DNA of 64,000 nt from Nitratireductor aquimarinus (lineage in GTDB: Bacteria; Pseudomonadota; Alphaproteobacteria; Rhizobiales; Rhizobiaceae). Position 1 is the stretch's first letter. The number at the start of each line of letters is the position of its first letter. The notes under the pieces are model-generated. The model had not been told where the DNA came from. It did no database searches and saw only the letters and a program-made list of their open reading frames with translations. Made by a program: the position numbers and the translations under genes. This document shows, one piece after another, positions 9,140 to 17,671 of the stretch. Location of the stretch: positions 124,001-188,000 of the forward strand of contig NZ_JAFKDE010000007.1 of assembly GCF_017255295.1 (NCBI RefSeq), given 5' to 3'.

Positions 9140-9958
9140 TCAGACGGCGTGCTGGTGAAACTGGGTGTTCTGGGCGCGGGTCGATAAGGCAGCAGACAGA
9201 TGCAGGAGTTCCTGCCCCAGCTCCCTGAGACGCGATGGTGGCGTATGGGCGCGCGGCGCACCGCAGGCGATAGACATGGCGTTCAGCTGGCCCGAAGGTC
9301 GCAGTGGCACCGCCACGCCATGCACATCTTCATGCCAGTTGCCCAGCGACAGCGCAAAGCCCTGCTCCTCTATCTCCGAGAGCCCCTGCTCGACATGCTG
9401 CGCCAGGTGCGACCAGTCCCCACCGTGATGCCGCTCTAAAGCCGCCATCAGGTGTCCAAGCTGTGTTTCTTCAAGACAGGAAATCAGCGCGTGGCCGATG
9501 GGCGAGGCGGCAAGCGGAATGCGCGAGCCGGCCTCCAGGCGTAAGGTGACCAGCGTGGCGCTGCTGTGGCACACTTCCAGATGCAGCGCGTCGGTGCCGT
9601 CGATTACGGCAAGAGCGGTGTGAACCCGAAAATTGTCCGCAATCTCCTGCAGATAGGGGCGCGTCAGCTCGACGATCTGCGCTTCGCTGCGCGCACCATA
9701 TCCAAGCCGCACAACCCCAGGAGCCAAGCGAAAGCGACGACGGCTGGCGCTGTAATGCAAAAGCCCCATCAACGCGAGGGATTTGGTCAATCGTGCAACG
9801 GTAGCAGCCGGCAGATGCGTGCGCTCGACAATGTCGGAATTGCTCATCCAGACGGGCGCTTCGGCAAAAACGGAGAGAAGGCGCAGTCCCCGGGACAGCG
9901 CGGTTGAAACAGGCGGCGTCTTGCGCCCTTGCCGCTTGAGTATACCCGCGCCTGCCAT
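9140..9958 (-). CDS. IclR-family transcriptional regulator
   Basis: 272 aa. HTH in residues about 18-75 ('STALSRGLRLLSVFAEAP', 'THLPAATVARLTKSLALMGLLHY'), then the IclR effector domain: 'RPYLQEIADNFRVHTALAVIDGTDALHLEV', 'GSRIPLAASPIGHALIS', 'HGVAVPLRPSGQLNAMSIA'. Convergent with the other IclR gene. Its own upstream region holds a perfect palindrome (10035-10054) that could be an autoregulatory site. Confidence 0.92.
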   Translation of the reverse strand: MAGAGILKRQGRKTPPVSTALSRGLRLLSVFAEAPVWMSNSDIVERTHLPAATVARLTKSLALMGLLHYSASRRRFRLAPGVVRLGYGARSEAQIVELTRPYLQEIADNFRVHTALAVIDGTDALHLEVCHSSATLVTLRLEAGSRIPLAASPIGHALISCLEETQLGHLMAALERHHGGDWSHLAQHVEQGLSEIEEQGFALSLGNWHEDVHGVAVPLRPSGQLNAMSIACGAPRAHTPPSRLRELGQELLHLSAALSTRAQNTQFHQHAV

Positions 9959-10034
9959 TCTCCCCCCTTGGTGTGATGTTGAACCCTTCGGAAAAAGGGA
10001 ACCAAAACTAGCAACACTGAGGCTCCACAGGCAA

Positions 10035-10054
10035 CGATAAACATGCGTTTATCG
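10035..10054. promoter_or_regulatory. Palindromic operator candidate upstream of iclR
   Basis: Arms CGATAAAC (10035-10042) and GTTTATCG (10047-10054) are perfect reverse complements around ATGC. It lies 77 bp upstream of the iclR start and about 190 bp upstream of the MOSC gene. Arm length and position fit a dimeric regulator site. Confidence 0.5.
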
Positions 10055-10186
10055 CAAACATTCTATGGCAAACTGCAATTTCAAAACCGGGTTTAGTTCT
10101 GAAACACTGCGTCAACACGCTAGTTCACATGAAACCCTAAACTGGCTCACAACGCCGGCCTCTTCCGCCTCTATGTACTGACCGGA

Positions 10187-10220
10187 CCTGAAGCACATCT
10201 TTTCGATCCGATGCTTCAGG
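10187..10220 (+). other. Leader hairpin before the MOSC gene
   Basis: CCTGAAG (10187-10193) pairs with CTTCAGG (10214-10220), with an inner CATC/GATG extension across a bulge. It lies just upstream of the AGGAGG ribosome-binding site of the MOSC gene. Its function is unknown. Confidence 0.35.
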
Positions 10221-10244
10221 ACACCAAACTCAGGAGGCAACCAC

Positions 10245-10949
10245 GTGCCCCACGCGACAAACACCCCACTGAAAGCCCTCCTGATCGGCGAAATCGCGCC
10301 GCTTGGAGAGAAGCAGGCGCCAAGCGGCATCAACAAGAAGCCCGTCGAAAGGGCTCTTTTCCTCAGCCACACCGGCTTCATCGGCGACAATCAGGCAGAC
10401 ACCAAACATCATGGCGGCCCCGATAAGGCCGTTCACCACTATCCCCGCGATCACTATGACGCCTGGCGGGAAGAGATCGGTGACAACACCCTTCTCGACA
10501 GCCCCGGCGCGTTTGGCGAAAATCTCTCAACCCTTGGCCTCAATGAAGAGACCGTGGCGCTGGGCGATGTGTTTCGCCTCGGCAACGCCATTCTTGAAGT
10601 ATCCCAGGGACGGCAGCCATGCTGGAAGCTGAACAGCCGCTTCGGCGTCAGGGACATGGCGCTCAGGGTACAGAAAAGCGGCCGCACCGGCTGGTATTAC
10701 CGGGTCTTGCAGGAAGGTCAGGTGGCGCCGGGCGACGCGCTTGAACGGATCGACCGCCCCCTGCCCGAATGGCCGCTGAAACGGCTCTGGCAGACGCTCT
10801 ACGTCAAGACGCTTGACCGCAGTGAGCTGGAAGAGATGGCGGCGCTGGAGAAGCTGCCCGATGGCTGGCGGCGCTATGCACAGCGACGCCTTGAATCCGG
10901 CAAGGTCGAGAGCTGGAACCGCCGCCTGCGGGGCGACAAAGCCGACTGA
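10245..10949 (+). CDS. yiiM: MOSC-domain protein, YiiM-like
   Basis: 234 aa, GTG start after an AGGAGG site. The MOSC core is recognisable: 'KHHGGPDKAVHHYPRDHYDAW', 'GAFGENLSTLGL', 'GDVFRLGNAILEVSQGRQPCWKL' with the conserved Cys that ligates the molybdenum cofactor, then a C-terminal 3-alpha domain. YiiM-type enzymes are molybdoenzymes that reduce N-hydroxylated bases such as 6-hydroxylaminopurine. Monocistronic by position. Confidence 0.88.
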   Translation: MPHATNTPLKALLIGEIAPLGEKQAPSGINKKPVERALFLSHTGFIGDNQADTKHHGGPDKAVHHYPRDHYDAWREEIGDNTLLDSPGAFGENLSTLGLNEETVALGDVFRLGNAILEVSQGRQPCWKLNSRFGVRDMALRVQKSGRTGWYYRVLQEGQVAPGDALERIDRPLPEWPLKRLWQTLYVKTLDRSELEEMAALEKLPDGWRRYAQRRLESGKVESWNRRLRGDKAD

Positions 10950-11038
10950 GGAACAGGGCCGACTGAAGAACACGAACACGCGCGCTCCGACAGCACGCGG
11001 GGCGCGCACTCAAGCCCGGGTGGTCATCTTCCAGAGTG

Positions 11039-11059
11039 GAGAGAGAGAGAGAGAGAGAG
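11039..11059. repeat. (GA)10 dinucleotide microsatellite
   Basis: Twenty-one bases of alternating GA touch the base that encodes the CCA end of the tRNA. On the tRNA strand it reads as a CT run directly after CCA. Such long dinucleotide tracts are uncommon in alphaproteobacterial genomes and prone to slippage. Confidence 0.95.
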
Positions 11060-11135
11060 TGGTGCCGCTTGTCAGACTCGAACTGACGACCTCCGCATTA
11101 CGAATGCGATGCTCTACCAACTGAGCTAAAGCGGC
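11060..11135 (-). tRNA. tRNA-Thr (anticodon CGU)
   Basis: Complete 76-nt cloverleaf on the minus strand with encoded CCA. The acceptor stem GCCGCTT pairs with AAGCGGC, discriminator A, then CCA at 11062-11060. The D-arm contains AGCTCAGTTGGTAGAGC, the anticodon stem is GCATT/AATGC-like around CGT, and the T-arm contains GTTCGAGTC. Anticodon CGU decodes the Thr codon ACG. Confidence 0.97.
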
Positions 11136-11190
11136 CCTTTCGCCATGGTCGGAACCCCGCCATGACCAGCTTGCTTCGCCATCCGCTCTG

Positions 11191-11260
11191 GACAATTGCG
11201 GCGCGAAGCACTTTCCCAGTGCACATACCCGCCTCTGCGAGCTTTCGCAACCCAATTGTC
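11191..11260. repeat. Imperfect 70-bp inverted repeat in the tRNA-Thr upstream gap
   Basis: GACAATTG (11191-11198) and CAATTGTC (11253-11260) are perfect complements, and the adjoining GCGAAGC and GCTTTCGC continue the pairing with bulges. An inner hairpin GCACT/AGTGC (11208-11222) sits at the centre. It could be a small palindromic repeat or a structured RNA; no gene is visible from 11140 to 11490. Confidence 0.5.
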
Positions 11261-11364
11261 GAGCTAGAACGCCGTTTGGAGAGGGACATTTTCGGTCCGC
11301 AATCACCAAGGCAGCAAGCGGCGTCCTGATAGCGGCAATCTCCCAGGAGATCAAGCGGAAATGG

Positions 11365-11500
11365 CACAATCAGAGCAACCTAAAAAAAGCCATGTAGATT
11401 TGATAGTTAACAAACAATAATTCAGTAAATCATTTTAAGTATAAATACAAATTACTTGATAAACAAATAGATATGATTTTTAATTTGCGCATTGGAGGAA
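11365..11500. other. AT-rich stretch before the orphan secreted protein
   Basis: This segment is far richer in A+T than its surroundings, with runs such as TTAACAAACAATAATTC. No ORF or RNA gene is recognisable in it. It probably holds the promoter of the small gene at 11507, and its composition suggests a different origin from the neighbouring DNA. Confidence 0.5.
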
Positions 11501-11506
11501 TATACT

Positions 11507-11803
11507 ATGAAAAATTTTGCACCAATTATAATTGCTGCAGCGGCGTTTCTGCCCGTGAATGCCCACGCCGACGCAAATGCGTATCAGTGCAGGACCAACA
11601 GTTACCTCACGCATGTGAGAACCGACACACCATGGCGTGCCCATGTGGTGACCTACATCCACCTGACCGACAGGAAAAAGTTCCCGTCAGGCGGCGCAAC
11701 CGTCAACAAGATCAGGTGTAGACTACACCCGAAGAGGACGCTGACCGAAAGCCGCAGACCTCCCGCGCAAATCCGCGGAAACGGCGGGGAGCACAGCCAG
11801 TAG
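11507..11803 (+). CDS. Small secreted protein of unknown function
   Basis: 98 aa from the ATG at 11507, chosen over an in-frame TTG at 11492 because a GGAGGA site (11494-11499) sits 7 nt upstream. A clear Sec signal peptide ends at 'PVNAHA'. The mature part is short, basic and has only two cysteines ('YQCRTN', 'KIRCRL'), which could form one disulfide. No family recognised. The first codons use AT-rich triplets, unlike the neighbours, and the gene lies after an AT-rich stretch. Confidence 0.6.
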   Translation: MKNFAPIIIAAAAFLPVNAHADANAYQCRTNSYLTHVRTDTPWRAHVVTYIHLTDRKKFPSGGATVNKIRCRLHPKRTLTESRRPPAQIRGNGGEHSQ

Positions 11804-11926
11804 AAAGTACCCGTGGCAGCGGCGTCCGGCCCCTTCTTTCACACGGCAGGCATGGACACCGCTGCTGCATTCGCTAAGTTGGCGATCATCACAATAGCCA
11901 CCGAAAATTCCAGTAGGCAGGTACCC

Positions 11927-12415
<489 letters not shown>

Positions 12416-12430
12416 GCGAGGAGAGCGACC

Positions 12431-13231
12431 ATGTATGACGTCAATTATCACCGCGCCGGCTCCCTCGAAGAAGCCCTCAAGCTGTTCAAGGCGGCGGAAG
12501 ACGGCAAGTTCATCGCCGGCGGCCAGACCCTCATCCCGGCCATGAAGACGCGGCTCGCCGCTCCGTCCGACCTCGTGGACCTGCGCCATATCGCCGATCT
12601 GAAGGCGATTTCCGTTTCCGGCAAGACCGTCACCATCGGTGCGGGCGTCACCCATGCCGAGGTCGCCGCCAGCGCTGACATAGCAGCCGCCTGCCCGGCG
12701 CTCTGCCATCTGGCCGGTCTCATCGGCGATCCGCAGGTGCGCCATATGGGCACGATTGGCGGCTCGCTCGCCAACAATGATCCGGCGGCAGACTACCCCG
12801 CCGCCATGCTGGCGCTTGCCGCCACCATCATCACCAGCACCCGCGAAATCGCCGCCGAAGACTTCTTCACCGGCCTGTTTGAGACGGCGCTGGAAGAAGA
12901 CGAGATCATCACCGCCGTGCGCTTCGACGCGCCGGAAAAGGCCGGCTACGCCAAGTTCCCGAACCCCGCTTCGCGCTATGCGATGGCCGGTGTCTTCGTT
13001 GCCGTGGATGGCGGCGCAGTCCGTGTGGCCGTAACGGGGGCCGGCGATGACGGCGTTTTCCGCAGCGCCGAACTCGAAGCCGCACTCGCCGCCGAGTTCA
13101 GCGCATCGGCGCTCGAGGCCGTGGCCGTCCCTGCGGACGATCTCATGACCGACATCCACGCATCGGCCGAATACCGCGCCGGCCTGGTCGTTGCCATGGC
13201 CAAGCGCGCCGTTGCAATGGCAACGAGCTGA
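12431..13231 (+). CDS. coxM: Aerobic CO dehydrogenase-type FAD-binding medium subunit
   Basis: 266 aa. Family motifs: 'FIAGGQTLIPAMKTRLAAPSDLVDL' (FAD pyrophosphate loop), 'TIGAGVTHAEV' and 'GDPQVRHMGTIGGSLANNDPAADYPAA' (second FAD loop); C-terminal CO-dehydrogenase flavoprotein domain. It accepts electrons from CoxS-type clusters. Normally S, M and L subunits are encoded together; here only S and M are present. Confidence 0.93.
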   Translation: MYDVNYHRAGSLEEALKLFKAAEDGKFIAGGQTLIPAMKTRLAAPSDLVDLRHIADLKAISVSGKTVTIGAGVTHAEVAASADIAAACPALCHLAGLIGDPQVRHMGTIGGSLANNDPAADYPAAMLALAATIITSTREIAAEDFFTGLFETALEEDEIITAVRFDAPEKAGYAKFPNPASRYAMAGVFVAVDGGAVRVAVTGAGDDGVFRSAELEAALAAEFSASALEAVAVPADDLMTDIHASAEYRAGLVVAMAKRAVAMATS

Positions 13232-13233
13232 TC

Positions 13234-13284
13234 CTCCAGCGCACGCGATAAAGCGCGGGCCTGTCCGCAGGCCCGCAGCTGGAG
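13234..13284. terminator. Nested hairpin between convergent genes
   Basis: A perfect 9-bp hairpin GCGGGCCTG (13255-13263)/CAGGCCCGC (13268-13276) with a 4-nt loop lies inside outer arms CTCCAGC (13234-13240)/GCTGGAG (13278-13284). It sits between the ends of coxM and the convergent hydrolase gene and probably serves as a bidirectional terminator. Confidence 0.6.
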
Positions 13285-13316
13285 CGCTCCCGCTTTTCCT
13301 GGATGTGCTCCAGGGC

Positions 13317-14969
13317 CTACTTCTTCAGCTTTTCCTTGAGACGCTCGATCTCCGCCGGCGACCAGCCTTCCGGCTGGGTCACGGCCACCCACGCATCGAT
13401 ATAATGCTGCGGAGCATAGAGATGCCCGTATCCGATGGGCGCCGTGGTCGCCATCGCCATGTCCAGCGCAAGTTGCAGGAAGGTGACGATCGGATACCAG
13501 CGCAGGTCCGGCGAAACGTCAGGCCCGCGCTCCCCCACCAGCCATGCCGGTCGCCGATACCAGGCGAGCGGATCGAAAAAGACGACCGGGTCGCTCGCAT
13601 ATTGCAGATAGACGATCCGCAGCGGACCCCACTTTGCGCCGGGAATGTCGAGCGAATTCTTCTGCGCCGTGAAGCGCACCACGGATCCATCCCCCAGACG
13701 CGGCAGCCAGGCCGGCGTGCCGGGGTTGCGGTCGCGGGTGAAATTGCTCCACAGGCGGCTGTTGAAGGGCGGCCCGGCCCACAGCGCCCCCTGGAAGGGA
13801 TCCGCCAGAATGTTGTAGATCTCGGTCGACTGCTCCGAACTCAGTGCGCCAAGGCTCAGACCGTAGAGATAAAGCTCCGGCCGGTCGTCTTTCGGCAGCG
13901 TGGTCCAGTGACCATAGACCTTGCGGAACAGCGCATGCGCGGCTTCCGCCCCGTAGCTCGGCTCGATCAGCAGCGAAAGCCAGCTCGTGAGGTAAGAATA
14001 TTGCTGCGCGACCATCACCGTGTCGCCGCCATGCAGATATTCCAGTGTCACGCTCGCTTCCGGGTCGATCCAGCCAGTGCCGGTGGGCGCCACCACCGCC
14101 ATGACCTTGCGCTCGAACGCGCCGATCCGCTTCAGCTCTTCCAGCGCCAGCTCGGCGCGCTCATCTGCAGTCTCCGCCGAACGCAGCCCCACGTAAACGC
14201 GCATCGGCTCCAGCGCCTCGCGACCGGTAAACGCAGCAATCGCTTCCCTGCTGTCACCGCCGACAACGAACTGGCGTCCGGTACGCCCCAGCGTGTCCCA
14301 TGGGATCAACGATCCCGGCCCGCCCGTGCGCAGCCCGCTTTCAGGCTGCTCGATACCGTCCTCAAACAGCGCATCGAGCTCCGCATAGGCGGAATCGGCA
14401 ACCCGCAGCGCATAGCGCAGCAGCACGCGGTCGACCAGCGATGCCAGCACGAGACCGACAATGACAATGCCGATCACATTGGCCACGCGGCGCGGCACAT
14501 AAGGCTTCAGCCGGCCTGAAATGAAGGTGAAAGCACGCCCGATGCCACGCCCCATCACGACAAATAGAAGGAACAGAACCAGCGCGATGCCGCCCACCTT
14601 GAAGGGATGCGCGGTATCAACCGGCTCAAGCTGCATCAGCGCACGAATGGAATTCTGCCATTCGGCCGCTTTCCAGAGGAAGAAGATGGCGACAGCCACG
14701 CACAGCGCGGCCATGGCGAATTTGCCATAAATGCGCGGACGGCGCGGCGGCTCCGGCAGTTCCAGATAACGCCACAGCCAGACGCAGAAAACGCCCAGCC
14801 CATAGCCAACCGCTGCCGAAACGCCAGACAGAACACCCTGCAGCAGAAAGTCCCGCGGCAGCAGGGTGGGCGTAAGCGATGCTGCGAAAAGCAGTGTTCC
14901 AAGGCAAAGCCCCAGAACGGAGAATGAATGCCAGACGCGCACGTCGCCCTGCTCCAAGGTATCGGTCAT
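13317..14969 (-). CDS. Membrane alpha/beta-hydrolase family protein (Abhydrolase_9-like)
   Basis: 550 aa. The N-terminus has four to five hydrophobic helices beginning 'LFAASLTPTLLPRDFLLQG', a pattern typical of this family. The C-terminal half is a hydrolase domain with nucleophile elbow 'LYGLSLGALSSEQ' (GxSxG) and later acidic and His residues ('WYPIVTFLQLALDMAMA', 'GYGHLYAP'). It is probably an inner-membrane hydrolase with its catalytic domain outside the membrane. The substrate is unknown. Confidence 0.8.
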   Translation of the reverse strand: MTDTLEQGDVRVWHSFSVLGLCLGTLLFAASLTPTLLPRDFLLQGVLSGVSAAVGYGLGVFCVWLWRYLELPEPPRRPRIYGKFAMAALCVAVAIFFLWKAAEWQNSIRALMQLEPVDTAHPFKVGGIALVLFLLFVVMGRGIGRAFTFISGRLKPYVPRRVANVIGIVIVGLVLASLVDRVLLRYALRVADSAYAELDALFEDGIEQPESGLRTGGPGSLIPWDTLGRTGRQFVVGGDSREAIAAFTGREALEPMRVYVGLRSAETADERAELALEELKRIGAFERKVMAVVAPTGTGWIDPEASVTLEYLHGGDTVMVAQQYSYLTSWLSLLIEPSYGAEAAHALFRKVYGHWTTLPKDDRPELYLYGLSLGALSSEQSTEIYNILADPFQGALWAGPPFNSRLWSNFTRDRNPGTPAWLPRLGDGSVVRFTAQKNSLDIPGAKWGPLRIVYLQYASDPVVFFDPLAWYRRPAWLVGERGPDVSPDLRWYPIVTFLQLALDMAMATTAPIGYGHLYAPQHYIDAWVAVTQPEGWSPAEIERLKEKLKK

Positions 14970-15082
14970 GTCTGCCCCACTGTCTCACCAATCCCGTGCA
15001 TGGCATCGGGATGGCCACAGTGAAGCGTCATGGCAGGCAAGGCAACAGCCCTGTCTGCCACGTCGTTAAAGATCGGTCAGGA

Positions 15083-16078
15083 TCAGTCCAGCGCGTCGAC
15101 CAGACGGCCAGCACCCTGGCGGAACGGATCGATGGTCGGCAGCCCCATGCGGCTCTCGATTTCCTCGAGGCAGGCTTTCGCCTCCGCATCGTTGAGGGCA
15201 GCGGTGTTGACCGAGATGCCCACCACCTTGACGTCCGGATTGACCACGCGCGCGGTTTCCAGAGACAGGTCGCGCAGCGCCTCGAGCGTGGGCAGCTGAT
15301 AGTGCGGCAGGCCGCGCATGTGGGTGCGGGTCGGCTCGTGGCACAGCACCAGCGCGTCCGGCTGACCGCCATGGATCAGCGCCATCGTCACGCCGGAGAA
15401 GGAGGGATGGAACAGGCTGCCCTGCCCTTCGATCAGATCCCAGTGATCGGCGTCATTGTCAGGCGTGATGTGCTCCACGGAACCGGCCATGAAATCGGCA
15501 ACGACCGCGTCGAGCGGCACCCCGGAACCGGTGATCAGAATACCGGTCTGGCCGGTTGCGCGGAACGAGGCCTTCATCTCGCGCTTGTGCATCTCGCGCT
15601 CCATGGCGAGCGCGGTGTACATCTTGCCGACCGAACAGTCGGTGCCCACGGCCAGGCAGCGCTTGCCCGCACGCCTCTTGCCATCGGCAATCGGGTATTC
15701 TTCCTGAGGCACACGCACGTCATAAAGATGCGTGCCGGCCTTTTCGGCCGCCGCCACAAGGGCGGGCTGCGCCGTCAGGCGATTGTGCAGACCGGAGGCG
15801 ATGTCCATGCCCGCTTCGGCAGCTTCCACCAGCGTCGCGACCCAGCTCTGCGATATCACACCACCGCGGTTGGCCGCGCCCACAACCAGCGTCTGCGCAC
15901 CGGCTTCCCGGGCTTCCGCGATGGTCATGTCCTTGAGACCCAGATCAGCCTTGCACCCCTCAAGGCGCAACTGCCCCACGCAAAACTCGGGTCGCCAGTC
16001 CTTGATGCCTTGCGCGACCTTTGCGGTCAGCGCGTCCGGCGCATCTCCAAGAAACAGCAGATAGGGCGTTTTCAGCAT
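15083..16078 (-). CDS. dgcN: DUF1611 protein, DgcN-like putative D-glutamate N-acetyltransferase
   Basis: 331 aa. It has the DUF1611 layout: an N-terminal Rossmann-like domain ('TLVVGAANRGGVIS', 'GMDIASGLHNRL') and a C-terminal P-loop domain ('AVGTDCSVGKMYTALAM', 'FRATGQTGILITGSGVPLDAVVADF', 'EGQGSLFHPSFSGVTMALIHG'). Members studied in marine bacteria acetylate D-glutamate, usually beside the epimerase/oxidase gene dgcA. No dgcA is present here, so the function is assigned by family only. Confidence 0.75.
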   Translation of the reverse strand: MLKTPYLLFLGDAPDALTAKVAQGIKDWRPEFCVGQLRLEGCKADLGLKDMTIAEAREAGAQTLVVGAANRGGVISQSWVATLVEAAEAGMDIASGLHNRLTAQPALVAAAEKAGTHLYDVRVPQEEYPIADGKRRAGKRCLAVGTDCSVGKMYTALAMEREMHKREMKASFRATGQTGILITGSGVPLDAVVADFMAGSVEHITPDNDADHWDLIEGQGSLFHPSFSGVTMALIHGGQPDALVLCHEPTRTHMRGLPHYQLPTLEALRDLSLETARVVNPDVKVVGISVNTAALNDAEAKACLEEIESRMGLPTIDPFRQGAGRLVDALD

Positions 16079-16221
16079 CGGTGGGTCGCTCCCTTATAAT
16101 TGGTTTATCGGCTCATCAATGATGAAAGCCCCGCTTGTCAAGCTGTGGTTCGGCAACCAGAGCCCTCTGGATCAACCGCCGCCACAACGATTGAGCCAGA
16201 GCGCGCCGCACCTGAAAGCGC

Positions 16222-17400
16222 CTATGCCATCACTTCTTTCAGCAACTTCAACGCGTCTGCACAGCGTGTCGTCAGCGTGTCGAGTTCCTCATCCGTCAGT
16301 CCCGAATGAACCGATAATCGCACCAGGCAGTGGTTGCGCGGCGTCGCTGGCGGGCAGAAAACCGCGCCGAACACACCCGATCCCTGCAGTGCATCGCGCA
16401 TTTTCAGCGTGTCCGGCTCATTGCCGCTCTCAATCGCGATGATCTGCTCCGTGCCGCCGCCCACATCGAAGCCAAGCTCGTCCAGCCGCCAGCGCACGAT
16501 GTCCGACACCTCGCGCAGGCGCTCGCGTCGATCATCAGCCCTGCGGATCAGCGCCAGCGCTTCCAGGAACCAGACATACTCATGCTCCAGCAGTCCGGAG
16601 CTGAAGATCGCGGGGTTGGACTCCATGCGAAAATACTCCTTGAAGCGGCGTGAGCAGACAATCAGTCCGGCGCGGCCGGCAAACGTCTTGGCCAGAGAGG
16701 CCGTGCGAAAGTCGATCCGGTCTGCCAGTCCCAGCGCCACGGCAAGCCCCGCACCACCGGGACCGTGCGTGCCAAGCGAATGGGATTCATCGACAACGAG
16801 AACACAGCCCGTGCGCGTTGCGACATCCACGATTGCGGCCAGCGGGCAGAGGCTTCCATCCGTACTGTAAACCGTGTCGACCACCAGCACACCGGGCCCA
16901 TACCGCCGGATCAGGCGCTCGGCATGGTCCGGGCTGTTGTGGCGAAAGGGAATGCCCCGCGCGCCTGCTGCTTTCACCCCTTCCCAAAGGGACGCATGCG
17001 CATTCATGTCCAGATAGACCGGAACCGAAGGGCTGGCGATGGACTGAAGCAGCCCCACATTGGCGGTGAAGCCCGACTGGCAGATGATCGCCTCTTCGCC
17101 CTGCATGTAATCGGCGAACGCCGCCTCCAGCTGCTGCATCGGGCTGCCCTTCATGGTGAAGACGCTCGACATCAGCAGATCGGTCTTGCTGTTCAGAAGG
17201 GCCTCGGCCTGCGCTTCTCTCAGCGCCGGCTCGTTCTGGATGCAAAGATAATCATTGCTCATGAGCTGGAGGTCGCCGCTGCCCGGCTCACGCCCCCTCA
17301 GGAGATGGCCCCCGCTCCATAATCGTTCCACGCGCTGGATATGGAACGCGTCTTCGCGTTCACGCAGCTGTTCTTTGGGACACGCAGCGAGCTCGGCCAT
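16222..17400 (-). CDS. cqsA: CqsA-like alpha-hydroxyketone autoinducer synthase
   Basis: 392 aa from the ATG at 17400, which has a GGAG site nine bases upstream; an in-frame TTG at 17454 has none. A PLP-dependent alpha-oxoamine-synthase-fold enzyme: 'LMSNDYLCIQ', 'CQSGFTANVGLLQSI', 'MNAHASLWEGVKAAGA', 'YGPGVLVVDTVYSTDG', Asp204 in 'VVDESHSLGTHGPGGAG', PLP Lys238 in 'TASLAKTFAGRAG', and 'GVFGAVFCPPATPRNH'. From memory these blocks resemble Vibrio CqsA (389 aa) much more than KBL, BioF or HemA. CqsA makes the CAI-1 signal from acyl-CoA and SAM/aminobutyrate. No cqsS/lqsS-type sensor lies nearby. Confidence 0.85.
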   Translation of the reverse strand: MAELAACPKEQLREREDAFHIQRVERLWSGGHLLRGREPGSGDLQLMSNDYLCIQNEPALREAQAEALLNSKTDLLMSSVFTMKGSPMQQLEAAFADYMQGEEAIICQSGFTANVGLLQSIASPSVPVYLDMNAHASLWEGVKAAGARGIPFRHNSPDHAERLIRRYGPGVLVVDTVYSTDGSLCPLAAIVDVATRTGCVLVVDESHSLGTHGPGGAGLAVALGLADRIDFRTASLAKTFAGRAGLIVCSRRFKEYFRMESNPAIFSSGLLEHEYVWFLEALALIRRADDRRERLREVSDIVRWRLDELGFDVGGGTEQIIAIESGNEPDTLKMRDALQGSGVFGAVFCPPATPRNHCLVRLSVHSGLTDEELDTLTTRCADALKLLKEVMA

Positions 17401-17460
17401 AAGCAAATTCTCCAAAACAGTTTCGCGAGCCCCGGTCGCGCCATGAAATCGCAACGCCGT

Positions 17461-17640
17461 GCAGCACCCCCCATTCTGAAAGGCTTATAAGCAACAATAT
17501 TAGGGCTTCACCTACAAAAACAGTATCAGCATATGTATATGACGAAGGGATTTCAATTCTGAATAAAATAGAATTGTAACCGACGCTTTACATAAATTCT
17601 CTACTTATACGCGCAGCATTAATACAATCATTAAGATAAA
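17461..17640. other. AT-rich intergenic region upstream of cqsA
   Basis: Roughly 180 bp between the cqsA-like gene and the TRAP terminator. It is notably AT-rich and has several hexamers resembling -10 boxes (for example TATATG, TATTAG). It likely holds the cqsA promoter, but no operator could be assigned. Confidence 0.4.
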
Positions 17641-17671
17641 TAAAAGCAGATATTCGCGTCAGAATATCTGC
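17641..17671 (-). terminator. Intrinsic terminator of the hut-TRAP operon
   Basis: On the minus strand, perfect 10-bp arms GCAGATATTC and GAATATCTGC (plus-strand 17646-17655 and 17662-17671) with a 6-nt loop are followed by TTTTATTT. The upstream arm overlaps the last codons of dctM, so the stop codon lies in the hairpin loop. Confidence 0.85.

Noticed and set aside
11060-11803. Genomic island integrated at tRNA-Thr
   Set aside because: The AT-rich region is on the 5' side of the tRNA, whereas integrases normally insert at the 3' end; no integrase and no repeated tRNA end were found.
14879-16099. 406-codon plus-strand frame opposite the DUF1611 gene
   Set aside because: Basic, low-complexity translation, antisense to a clearly conserved protein.
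16222-17400. Glycine C-acetyltransferase, BioF or 5-aminolevulinate synthase
   Set aside because: Same fold, but the sequence around 'SLWEG', 'DESHSLGTHGP' and 'GVFGAVFCPPAT' fits CqsA better, and no tdh, bio or hem genes are adjacent.
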